DNA of 64,000 nt, from contig JAUVXW010000015.1 in NCBI GenBank assembly GCA_030603385.1, positions 16,704 to 80,703 of the forward strand. Reading direction: 5' to 3'. The translations under genes were made by a program, and so were the position numbers. The stretch is from Promethearchaeota archaeon (GTDB lineage Archaea > Asgardarchaeota > Lokiarchaeia > Sigyniarchaeales > SOKP01). Under the pieces are notes generated by a model. That model was not told the origin of the DNA and did not search any database. It was given only the letters and a program-made list of their open reading frames with translations. Positions 54,120 to 60,992 of this stretch are shown here, piece by piece (position 1 is the stretch's first letter; every line of letters starts with the position of its first letter).

Positions 54120-55766
54120 ATGGTGGAAGATTTTCTTGATTTAAATTTTAGCTTAAAAAATTTCAAATCATTTAAAGACACAGAATATATCAATATAAAA
54201 CCTCTAACTATACTATGTGGTGTAAATAATAGTGGAAAGAGCTCATTGATTCAAAGTCTATTATTATTATCCCAAAGTATAAGTCACGTTAAAGAAGTAT
54301 CTGAATTACCTTTTTCTCTATTACCTGATTCCTTTAAGTATGAAGTTGCTAAATATAAAACATCTATATTATTTGAAGGAGAAAAATGTCACCTTAGTGA
54401 TTATTTCAATGTTTTAAATAAATATACAAAAGAAAAAGAAATAAATTTCAGCTTTGAATATAGTGATATTAAATTTTTAATAACATTTGTGAACATCTCT
54501 GAAGCATCAATTTTAGAAGCATTTATCAAAGAATTTACCATAAGAGGAAAAGATTATGAATTAAAAGTATTTGCTAATTTTGATAGTAATAATAGAATCC
54601 AAAATTATTCTTGTTTGATAGCAAGGATGAGTTTTAAAGATTTTCTTTTACAATCTCCTTTTGAATTCATAATTTCTATTGAAGGAGAAAAGGGTTTAGA
54701 TCAGATATACATTAATAATTATACTATTGAAAATCTCCATGTAAAATTTAATGGATTTATTCCAGAAAGATTAATTCTTCCTGTTAAAGATCTTATTATA
54801 CAAATAGGTAATATCTTCAAGGAGTATGGAGGAGAAAATAAAAAATTAAAGTCCATTAAAAAAACTATAGATAAATATTCAAAGTTTATATTTCATCAAT
54901 TAAAGGATGTTTCAGAAAAGGAAGAAATACAAGCAAATTATGCGATTTTAAATTTTAAAGATCTTATCTTCATTTTTAATTTTTTTAATAATATTCATTA
55001 TATTGGACCGTTGAGAGATGAGCCTCATAGATATTATCAATTCTTTGACATTAGAGAATTAAATATAGGAAATAAGGGACAAAACGCTCCTCAAATATTA
55101 ACATTGCAGGCGGATTCTGAAATCCCAGCTTTTAAAATTTATGAAATAAGAAATAATCAAATATTATTTAGTGAGTTCGAATGTGAAGACTTAACTCTCC
55201 AAAAAGGTTTATTAAAGTGGTTTGAAATTATTGGTTTGCCTGATATAAATCCAAAATTAGTCGAAAAAATTTTATTTAAAATAATGGTTGATTTATTAAA
55301 AAAAGATTCTGAGGTGTCTCTTCAAGATGTAGGATTTGGTATAAGTCAAATTTTGCCAGTTTATATTGAAAGTCTGAGAATGAATAAAGAACATATATTA
55401 ATTTTAGAACAACCTGAAATTCATCTTCATCCAAAAATGCAGTCAAATTTAGCAGATTTTATATTATGCATGATGCTTTCAGGCAAAAATTTTATCATAG
55501 AAACTCATAGTGAATATTTAATAAACAGGATTTGCTTGAGAATCGCTCAAGATCAAAATAATATCTTAAAAGATATGATTTCTATTGTATTTATTGATCC
55601 TCCTAAAATTAATAAAGAGAAAGGATTTGAGGGATCTAAGATTAATAGAGTTGCTTTAAATAATTACGGTGAAATTGAAAATTGGCCAATTGGCTTTTTT
55701 GATGAAATGGATTACAATAAAATATTAAGCGCTGCAATTAATAAAAGAAAAAAGGAAACATCGTGA
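54120..55766 (+). CDS. AAA ATPase with DUF3696 C-terminus
   Basis: 548 residues. FSLKNFKSFKD and TILCGVNNSGKSSLIQSL are the start and Walker A of RecF/SMC-like ATPases. DVGFGISQILPVYIES is the signature-like block, ILILEQPEIHLHPKMQS is Walker B, and FIIETHSEYLINRI is the switch His. The C-terminus NNYGEIENWPIGFFDE is diagnostic of DUF3696. AGGAG lies ten bases before the ATG. It is followed after six bases by a gene of unknown family, forming a two-gene unit typical of predicted defence systems. Confidence 0.88.
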   Translation: MVEDFLDLNFSLKNFKSFKDTEYINIKPLTILCGVNNSGKSSLIQSLLLLSQSISHVKEVSELPFSLLPDSFKYEVAKYKTSILFEGEKCHLSDYFNVLNKYTKEKEINFSFEYSDIKFLITFVNISEASILEAFIKEFTIRGKDYELKVFANFDSNNRIQNYSCLIARMSFKDFLLQSPFEFIISIEGEKGLDQIYINNYTIENLHVKFNGFIPERLILPVKDLIIQIGNIFKEYGGENKKLKSIKKTIDKYSKFIFHQLKDVSEKEEIQANYAILNFKDLIFIFNFFNNIHYIGPLRDEPHRYYQFFDIRELNIGNKGQNAPQILTLQADSEIPAFKIYEIRNNQILFSEFECEDLTLQKGLLKWFEIIGLPDINPKLVEKILFKIMVDLLKKDSEVSLQDVGFGISQILPVYIESLRMNKEHILILEQPEIHLHPKMQSNLADFILCMMLSGKNFIIETHSEYLINRICLRIAQDQNNILKDMISIVFIDPPKINKEKGFEGSKINRVALNNYGEIENWPIGFFDEMDYNKILSAAINKRKKETS

Positions 55767-55772
55767 AAATTA

Positions 55773-56639
55773 ATGGTAAACTGCTTTATAGATCCGATAT
55801 TCCTAGCAATAAGTAATAATATTACGACTAAGCATTATTCAGATGTTATTTTTCCTATAATATATGAGTTTTGTAATAGAATCGAAGAAATAGAAAATAA
55901 TCTTAATAAAAGGATAATTGATTTCAATATTACATTTGATTTGATCCTGTTATCTATAAAATGTAATCCATATCGTTTTAGATCCTCAATATCTTGTAGT
56001 ACTTGGTTTAAAAAATTCTTGTTAAATTTTCTAAAAATCCATAGAAATTCAAATTGTGATATTATATCAAATGAGAAAGGTATCAACTTAATTATTAAAT
56101 TTGAAAATAATAATGTTCCAAGTTTAATAATTGAAAATTGGAATTCTTTTCTTAATAAATGTTCAAATTGCTCTTATACAGATGAAAGAAATTTAGAATT
56201 TCTTACTTTAGAAGGATTGGGTTCGAAAAAGGTAAAAGGAACTCCAGATTTTTTTAATTCTTACTATACTGATTTATTAAATTGGCTTAATAATCAAGAT
56301 TTTACAATAATTTCTCCTTCAAATCCCCCGGTTGTAAATATTGACCCAAATTTGAAGAAGAAAGGTAAATGGAAACATTCAACACCTAAACAAGTGATGA
56401 ATGAAATAGAAAAAATTCTAAAATGTGAATATGTAAGTGGTGTTCAACAAATAAGCAAAACCAGAAAGATTAATAGAGATCTAATGGAATTAGAAAATGA
56501 TAATCAGATTAGATTATATATTAAGGATGCTTATGGTACACAAATTTTTATAGTTACTACAACTGCCCGTAATATTTCTGAAAATCAATTTATTTATGAA
56601 AAAATTTCTGAAATTTTACCAAATTTTGAGAATAAATAA
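55773..56639 (+). CDS. Unknown partner of the DUF3696 ATPase
   Basis: 288 residues, soluble, alpha/beta. Features are an N-terminal helical half, a Cys-containing middle (SFLNKCSNCSY) and a C-terminal domain with strands (RLYIKDAYGTQIFIVTTTA) preceded by a basic stretch (KTRKINRDL). I recognise no nuclease motif for certain. ATG 55773 lies six bases after the ATPase stop, so it is co-translated. By analogy with other ATPase-effector pairs it is likely the effector or specificity subunit. Confidence 0.62.
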   Translation: MVNCFIDPIFLAISNNITTKHYSDVIFPIIYEFCNRIEEIENNLNKRIIDFNITFDLILLSIKCNPYRFRSSISCSTWFKKFLLNFLKIHRNSNCDIISNEKGINLIIKFENNNVPSLIIENWNSFLNKCSNCSYTDERNLEFLTLEGLGSKKVKGTPDFFNSYYTDLLNWLNNQDFTIISPSNPPVVNIDPNLKKKGKWKHSTPKQVMNEIEKILKCEYVSGVQQISKTRKINRDLMELENDNQIRLYIKDAYGTQIFIVTTTARNISENQFIYEKISEILPNFENK

Positions 56640-56691
56640 AAATCTTATCGGGTTAGCTTTCCTTTTAACCATTAAATCTATCAAAGACTAA

Positions 56692-56871
56692 ATGGTTTTA
56701 TTTCCCCTTTCAAATAAATTGGAAAGATTATTAGAAATGACTGATGAAGTCATCTCCAATGGAGAGAAAGTTTTAATCTTTACTCAATTTACACAAATGG
56801 GAACAATTATAAAAAAAATTTTATATCTCCAGTGGCAGGACTTTAAAAAATTAAAGAAATCCTATTTTTAA
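56692..56871 (+). pseudogene. Fragment of a SNF2/Swi2 family helicase C-terminal domain
   Basis: The frame from ATG 56692 reads SNKLERLLEMTDEVISNGEK followed by VLIFTQFTQMGTIIKKIL, which is the opening of the second RecA-like domain of SNF2 helicases (S-x-K-L-x-x-L and K-V-L-I-F-T-Q-F). It then drifts into basic sequence and stops. All of the first helicase domain and the rest of the second are missing. It lies 50 bases after the ATPase-partner gene and is gene debris. Confidence 0.65.
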
Positions 56872-56938
56872 GCGAAATTTCGCACGATTTTTGAAAAGTA
56901 GTATAAAAATATAATAAAAAAAAGTCTGCATATGCAGA

Positions 56939-57274
56939 TTATTTTCTCATTTCATTAACCGATTCAAAAGTTAATTTTTGACCTCTAAGCCAATCTAAAG
57001 GTAAGTTCTCTTCATTTTCACTTACAAAATCTCGAAACCATTGAATTAACTCGTGTCTATTCATGGTTTTTTCTCCGAAAAATTTATTTCTTTTAAAACA
57101 TGTTGGACAGATTTTAGCTTTTTTAGGTTTCATTTTCGGTTTTGAAACAGATACTTTTTCTCCAGGAGTAATTTTATCATCCTGACTGTCAGGAATAATT
57201 TCTTTCTCAGGTGTTTTCTTTGATTCTTCCTGGAGTTTTAATTTTTGTTTCATTAATTCTGCTAGGCTAGGCAT
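56939..57274 (-). CDS. Small Lys/Pro-rich protein with a CxxC
   Basis: 111 residues. The N-terminal half is charged and low-complexity (KPKMKPKKAKICPTCFKRN), with a single C-P-T-C pair; the C-terminal half is helical with conserved-looking Trp residues (IQWFRDFV, LPLDWLRG). It overlaps the end of the winged-helix gene by eight bases, so the two are coupled. The gene pair looks plasmid- or virus-like in size and composition. Function unknown. Confidence 0.55.
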   Translation of the reverse strand: MPSLAELMKQKLKLQEESKKTPEKEIIPDSQDDKITPGEKVSVSKPKMKPKKAKICPTCFKRNKFFGEKTMNRHELIQWFRDFVSENEENLPLDWLRGQKLTFESVNEMRK

Positions 57275-57599
57275 TAATTATCACCATTTCAATTTTATTG
57301 AATAATTTTTCATTTTTCTCAACGAACTTAACAATCTTAGGATCTTTCATTAGATAATTAATATTATCTTTAAAAAAATTGTTTAGAAATGCTAAATATT
57401 CTTTTGTTTTAACTGCAAAATATATATAAGGTTTTCTATCGTTTAGTCTTTCAATTTTTTTATCTTTCAATAAAGAATTTAAGTAGATATAGACGTGTTG
57501 TTTATCTATTTCTGTTAATTCATGAATTTTAGAAGAGGTTAATTCAGTTTTGGTTAATAATTCTAAAATCTGGTCTTTTTCTGATATTTTTTTTGTCAT
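57267..57599 (-). CDS. Winged-helix DNA-binding protein
   Basis: 110 residues. ILELLTKTELTSSKIHELTE and QHVYIYLNSLLKDKKIERLN form helix-turn-helix plus wing in the manner of ArsR/MarR-like archaeal regulators, followed by a helical dimer segment. The upstream 120 bases contain three inverted repeats of CTTAA type, which are its likely operators, so autoregulation is expected. Confidence 0.72.
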   Translation of the reverse strand: MTKKISEKDQILELLTKTELTSSKIHELTEIDKQHVYIYLNSLLKDKKIERLNDRKPYIYFAVKTKEYLAFLNNFFKDNINYLMKDPKIVKFVEKNEKLFNKIEMVIINA

Positions 57600-57927
57600 T
57601 TTTTATCACATTTTTAACTTAATAATTTATTATTAAGATAATAGAAGCATCCATATATAAACTTAATGATATTTTGTTAAGTTAAATATTGTCAACTTAA
57701 TGGTTTTTTATTAAGTCTTATTTTTTTAGAATGAAACGAATTAGTTTAATTTTTAAAATTAGAGAGTATAACCTTTAAAATACTAATAAAATAAGAGAAA
57801 ACAACTAAATAATATAGAGATATAAAAATATCTTTTTTACATTGAAAGAACACTTTCACGATTTTATATATAGCTTGTGATGTTTTTCACATGATATCTT
57901 GATAATATTTCCTAATCTCAAGAAAAT
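57600..57927. promoter_or_regulatory. Operator array of three CTTAA-type inverted repeats upstream of the winged-helix operon
   Basis: CTTAATAAT (57618-57626) with ATTATTAAG (57629-57637), a perfect nine-base palindrome pair; AACTTAA (57660-57666) with TTAAGTT (57677-57683); ACTTAAT (57695-57701) with ATTAAGT (57710-57716). All share an A-C-T-T-A-A half-site. They lie 18-117 bases before the start at 57599. The rest of the gap is AT-rich without a gene. Confidence 0.6.
57876..57891. promoter_or_regulatory. TGTGA-N6-TCACA inverted repeat at the 3' side of the redox regulator gene
   Basis: TGTGA (57876-57880) and TCACA (57887-57891). The half-site resembles those before the thioredoxin gene at 58891-58975. 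It lies 37 bases after the regulator's stop codon. Confidence 0.35.
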
Positions 57928-58392
57928 TTAACATGGTTCAAATTTGAATCCGCAACATTCACATAGATTTTCTAGATTTTCAACATATACTACCATTGAA
58001 TTATACCATTTATCTAATAATTTCTTGAATTGAACTTTTATTGATTCCATGTTTTTTGCATTGTAAACATATAGATATCCTTGTTTTTTAAAATTAGATT
58101 TAGCCTTCACGTCTCTAAACTCCTTCATTGAAATGGACTTGCGGTTAATGAGTTGTAATTTCGATAGATTTTGAACAGCTCTTTGAATTGAGCTTCTTTC
58201 CATATTTAGTTTAGATGCTATTTCAGAGGTACTCACATTATTATTTTTTAGTATATGCCCAAATACCTTAGATTCTGTTTTGTTTAAGCCTAAAATACAT
58301 TTAAATAATCTTTCACTAGAAAAGATTTCTTTTTTATCTAATAAATCATCTATTCTTTCAAATTCTTTTAGTTGTCTTTCAATTACTTCCAT
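57928..58392 (-). CDS. Winged-helix (TrmB/MarR-like) regulator with C-terminal cysteine cluster
   Basis: 154 residues. VFGHILKNNNVSTSEIASKL followed by RSSIQRAVQNLSKLQLINRK is a winged helix-turn-helix. The C-terminus ends with CECCGFKFEPC: four cysteines in eleven residues, suited to redox sensing or metal binding. The thioredoxin gene lies directly upstream on the same strand (64-base gap), so both likely form an operon in which the regulator senses thiol state. TGTGAA palindromes precede the operon. Confidence 0.78.
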   Translation of the reverse strand: MEVIERQLKEFERIDDLLDKKEIFSSERLFKCILGLNKTESKVFGHILKNNNVSTSEIASKLNMERSSIQRAVQNLSKLQLINRKSISMKEFRDVKAKSNFKKQGYLYVYNAKNMESIKVQFKKLLDKWYNSMVVYVENLENLCECCGFKFEPC

Positions 58393-58456
58393 TAAGTATC
58401 AACTCAAATTAGTTAAAAAAATATATTTAAAAAAAATTGGTTATTTAATTGAATGC

Positions 58457-58861
58457 TTATTTTAATTTTTCTAATACTTGTTTCATTTGTTCATAATTCA
58501 AAGCGCCAATAGCTTTATTAATAACATCTCCATTCTTAATATATAATGTAGTTGGAATTCCAGTAATACTATATTTCATCGCAATTGCATTATTCTCATC
58601 CACATTGACTTTTATAAATATAAATTCATTTTTAAATTCTTCATGAAGTTTTTTGAAAACTGGCGCGAAGAACATGCATGGACCACACCAAACTGCCCAA
58701 AAATCAATAATAATTATATTATTTGGATAATCTTTCAATATTTTATTAAATTCTTCAACAGATTTTATTTCTATAATAGTTACTGGCATTGCTTGATTTT
58801 TTAATAAAGTTTTGGCTCTTTTCATTCTCAACATTTCTAGTTCTGAATCTGCTTTTTGCAT
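58457..58861 (-). CDS. trxA: Thioredoxin
   Basis: 134 residues. IIIIDFWAVWCGPCMFFAP contains the canonical W-C-G-P-C active site, and SITGIPTTLYIKNG carries the conserved cis-Pro. The N-terminal 25 residues (SELEMLRMKRAKTLLK) are a helical extension common in archaeal thioredoxins. It reduces protein disulfides in the cytosol. It is the first gene of a likely operon with the Cys-rich regulator, and has palindromes 30-115 bases upstream. Confidence 0.92.
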   Translation of the reverse strand: MQKADSELEMLRMKRAKTLLKNQAMPVTIIEIKSVEEFNKILKDYPNNIIIIDFWAVWCGPCMFFAPVFKKLHEEFKNEFIFIKVNVDENNAIAMKYSITGIPTTLYIKNGDVINKAIGALNYEQMKQVLEKLK

Positions 58862-58890
58862 TACTATACCACTTTAAATTGATATTATTT

Positions 58891-58975
58891 AAGTTGTGAA
58901 TTTTTTTTTCACAACTTATTAATTAATAGAATTAAAAAGGATATTTAAACGTGATTGTAGTGAAAATAATTTCAC
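58891..58975. promoter_or_regulatory. Two GTGAA...TTCAC palindromes upstream of the thioredoxin operon
   Basis: AAGTTGTGAA (58891-58900) and TTCACAACTT (58908-58917) form a perfect ten-base inverted repeat with a seven-T spacer. GTGAAA (58960-58965) and TTTCAC (58970-58975) form a second one. Both sit between the thioredoxin start (58861) and the divergent HAD gene. They are likely binding sites of the operon's own winged-helix regulator. The rest of the 363-base gap holds only AT-rich sequence. Confidence 0.6.
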
Positions 58976-59225
58976 AACCTCAAAAAATAAATTTTAAAAT
59001 AGAAAAAAGTTATTCTATAGCTTCTGCAATTTCTATTACTTCTTTTATAATTTAGCATTTACTCTATTTAATAATTCTACTAATCCTCACATAAATAGAT
59101 TTAATTGATGAACTTAGAGTGAACTTTAAACCCTTGCTGAAGTTAGTCTGTTTTAACTTATATGGAAAAAAAAAATTAATACATCATATAGGAATAGATT
59201 AATTACAAGGAATATTTAATAAGTT

Positions 59226-59951
59226 ATGATACAGGCAATTACTTTCGATCTTTGGAATACGTTAATTACTAATAAATCTCATTCAGAACAAAGGGTGCAA
59301 TTTTTTTTTCAATTTTTACAGGAAAGAGAGATTTTCATTCCGTTCGATGAATTAAAAAATGCCTATGATAAAAAGTTTCATTTTTCTGAAGTAACGTTTG
59401 AAGAAATTGAATTTCGCCATATTTATACGGTAGATAGAATTTTGAATGTGCTTAAAGAGATAAAAACAGAGATTTCTAAAGTAGATTTAGATCACCTTAG
59501 GCAAGAATTTGAATCTATGATCTTACAAGATCCTCCACAATTAAAAGAGGGTGTGAAAAAAACACTGGAAGAACTTGTTTCAAGCTACCAAATAGGCTTA
59601 ATTTCAAATACTGGCGTTACACCAGGCCGAATTTTAAGTGAAGTTTTAGATGGCCATGGTATACTTGATTTTTTCGATGTATCAGTCTTTTCAGATGAAT
59701 CTGGTTTTTTTAAACCACACCCAAAGATGTTTAAAATACCCTTGAAAAAATTAAAATGTAAAGCTCAAAATGCGATTCATGTTGGTGATATATTAGAAAC
59801 GGATATTAAGGGAGCAAATGATTATAATATGTTTTCTGTATGGGTTAACGACTCAAATAAACCAAAACCAATTAATATACAACCTGATTATGAGATACAA
59901 CAAATTTATGAAGTTGTTAAAATTGTAAGTAATCACAATGAAGAGAAATAA
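59226..59951 (+). CDS. HAD superfamily hydrolase
   Basis: 241 residues. AITFDLWNTL is motif I (Asp8 nucleophile, with Trp at the usual second Asp), GLISNTGVTPG is motif II (Asn-Thr), KPHPKMF is motif III (Lys) and HVGDILETDIKGA is motif IV. The cap is helical (C1). Trp in place of the second Asp is common in haloacid-dehalogenase-like members, so a phosphatase or dehalogenase-like reaction is possible; substrate unknown. The last 14 bases overlap the start of the tandem SH3 gene. Confidence 0.87.
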   Translation: MIQAITFDLWNTLITNKSHSEQRVQFFFQFLQEREIFIPFDELKNAYDKKFHFSEVTFEEIEFRHIYTVDRILNVLKEIKTEISKVDLDHLRQEFESMILQDPPQLKEGVKKTLEELVSSYQIGLISNTGVTPGRILSEVLDGHGILDFFDVSVFSDESGFFKPHPKMFKIPLKKLKCKAQNAIHVGDILETDIKGANDYNMFSVWVNDSNKPKPINIQPDYEIQQIYEVVKIVSNHNEEK

Positions 59952-60288
59952 ACCTTGTAGAGTTATTGCTGATTATGAATCCCCATTCTCTGATCCTTTG
60001 AAACTTCATAAAGGTGACATCGTACAAATTGAAGAAAAAGAGAGTGAATGGACAGGCTGGATTTGGTGTATAAGTAAAGAAGGAAAGCAAGGATGGACTC
60101 CATATAATTATCTTGAAATTCAGGGTAAAAATGCCAAATTACTTCAGGATTATGATGCAACCGAATTAACTGTTGCTGTCGGAGAAAAATTAATAATTGA
60201 AAAAGAAGAAAGTGGTTGGTTTTGGGCTTCTAATAAAGAAGGTAAAAAAGGATGGGTACCATTAAAGAATGTCAAATTATTAGAATAA
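59938..60288 (+). CDS. Tandem SH3-domain protein
   Basis: 116 residues containing two SH3-like barrels and little else. First: VIADYESPFSDPLKLHKGD, then WTGWIWCISKEGKQGWTPYN, residues 6-61. Second: LLQDYDATELTVAVGEKL, then SGWFWASNKEGKKGWVPLK, residues 64-116. Both show the A-x-Y-D-Y-like RT-loop start, the double Trp and the G-W-x-P-x-x-Y/V end of eukaryotic and bacterial SH3 domains. No signal peptide is present, so it acts in the cytosol, unlike most bacterial SH3b proteins. The ATG lies 14 bases inside the HAD gene, implying coupled translation and possibly a physical complex. Confidence 0.82.
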   Translation: MKRNKPCRVIADYESPFSDPLKLHKGDIVQIEEKESEWTGWIWCISKEGKQGWTPYNYLEIQGKNAKLLQDYDATELTVAVGEKLIIEKEESGWFWASNKEGKKGWVPLKNVKLLE

Positions 60289-60313
60289 AAGTAATCTTTT
60301 AAGAATAATTCCT

Positions 60314-60466
60314 TTAATCACACTTACTAACAGGTAAATTATTTTCATGTTTAGCCTGATTCTTCAGATCTTCACACACTTCCATTAAATGTTCAAATAA
60401 TAGATTTCGTGTCCATTTTGGTAGCTGAATATCTACTTTTCCAAGCTTCTCTGCTAACTTTTTCAT
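60314..60466 (-). CDS. Possible 50-residue protein, unknown
   Basis: ATG 60466 to TAA 60314. The sequence is helical (LPKWTRNLLFEHLMEVCEDL) and contains two Cys. Codon use looks coding, but there is no ribosome site and no recognised family. It occupies the otherwise empty stretch between the SH3 gene and the PatB fragment. Confidence 0.4.
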   Translation of the reverse strand: MKKLAEKLGKVDIQLPKWTRNLLFEHLMEVCEDLKNQAKHENNLPVSKCD

Positions 60467-60628
60467 CTAAAAAGCCAAATTATAACATGTTATTAGTTTT
60501 ACAAATAAAACTTTGTTAGTTAATCAAATAATTAACTGGTTCAAATAAAGCTTAATTAAAAAACAGATTGTGAGTCATGATGCGATGAAAAATTATAATA
60601 AAACAAAAGTTATAAGCAATCAAATAAT

Positions 60629-60886
60629 TTATAGAAATTTTGATTCTTTTACAGCCCTATGAATTCTTTTAAGAGCCTCCTCTTGAATTGATCGGGGACA
60701 TGCGATATTTATCCGTTGGACACCCTCACCACCTTTACCGAACATTGAGCCATCATCCAATGCCACTTTCGCTTTTTCATGTAAAAATTTTTCCATTTGA
60801 TCAGAAGCCACCCCTAATTTTCTAAAATCAAGCCAAACAAGATATATTCCTTCAGGTTCATTTAACTTAAGGCTAACATAATTATA
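60629..60886 (-). pseudogene. C-terminal fragment of a PatB/MalY-type aminotransferase (cystathionine beta-lyase)
   Basis: The frame reads NEPEGIYLVWLDFRKLG, then KAKVALDDGSMFGKGGEGVQ and RINIACPRSIQEEALKRIHR, which is the last 80 or so residues of PLP-dependent PatB/MalY enzymes. The remaining 300 N-terminal residues, including the PLP-binding Lys, are absent; sequence before YNYV is low-complexity T/C-rich. A GTG at 60811 could start a 60-residue product, but this is best read as a truncated remnant next to the aldehyde oxidoreductase gene. Confidence 0.75.
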
Positions 60887-60992
60887 TAAAAGGCAAAAAA
60901 TGGAAAAAAAAAAAATTTAATTTAACAAAAGGATTTAATAAATAAAGTTAGATTTATAATTTTAAATAGATATACCAATAAATTAAAAAAGT

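Noticed and set aside
59010..59051. Short minus-strand frame ending IIKEVIEIAEAIE
   Set aside because: Only 13 codons between stops; it may be another gene remnant, but it is too short to support.
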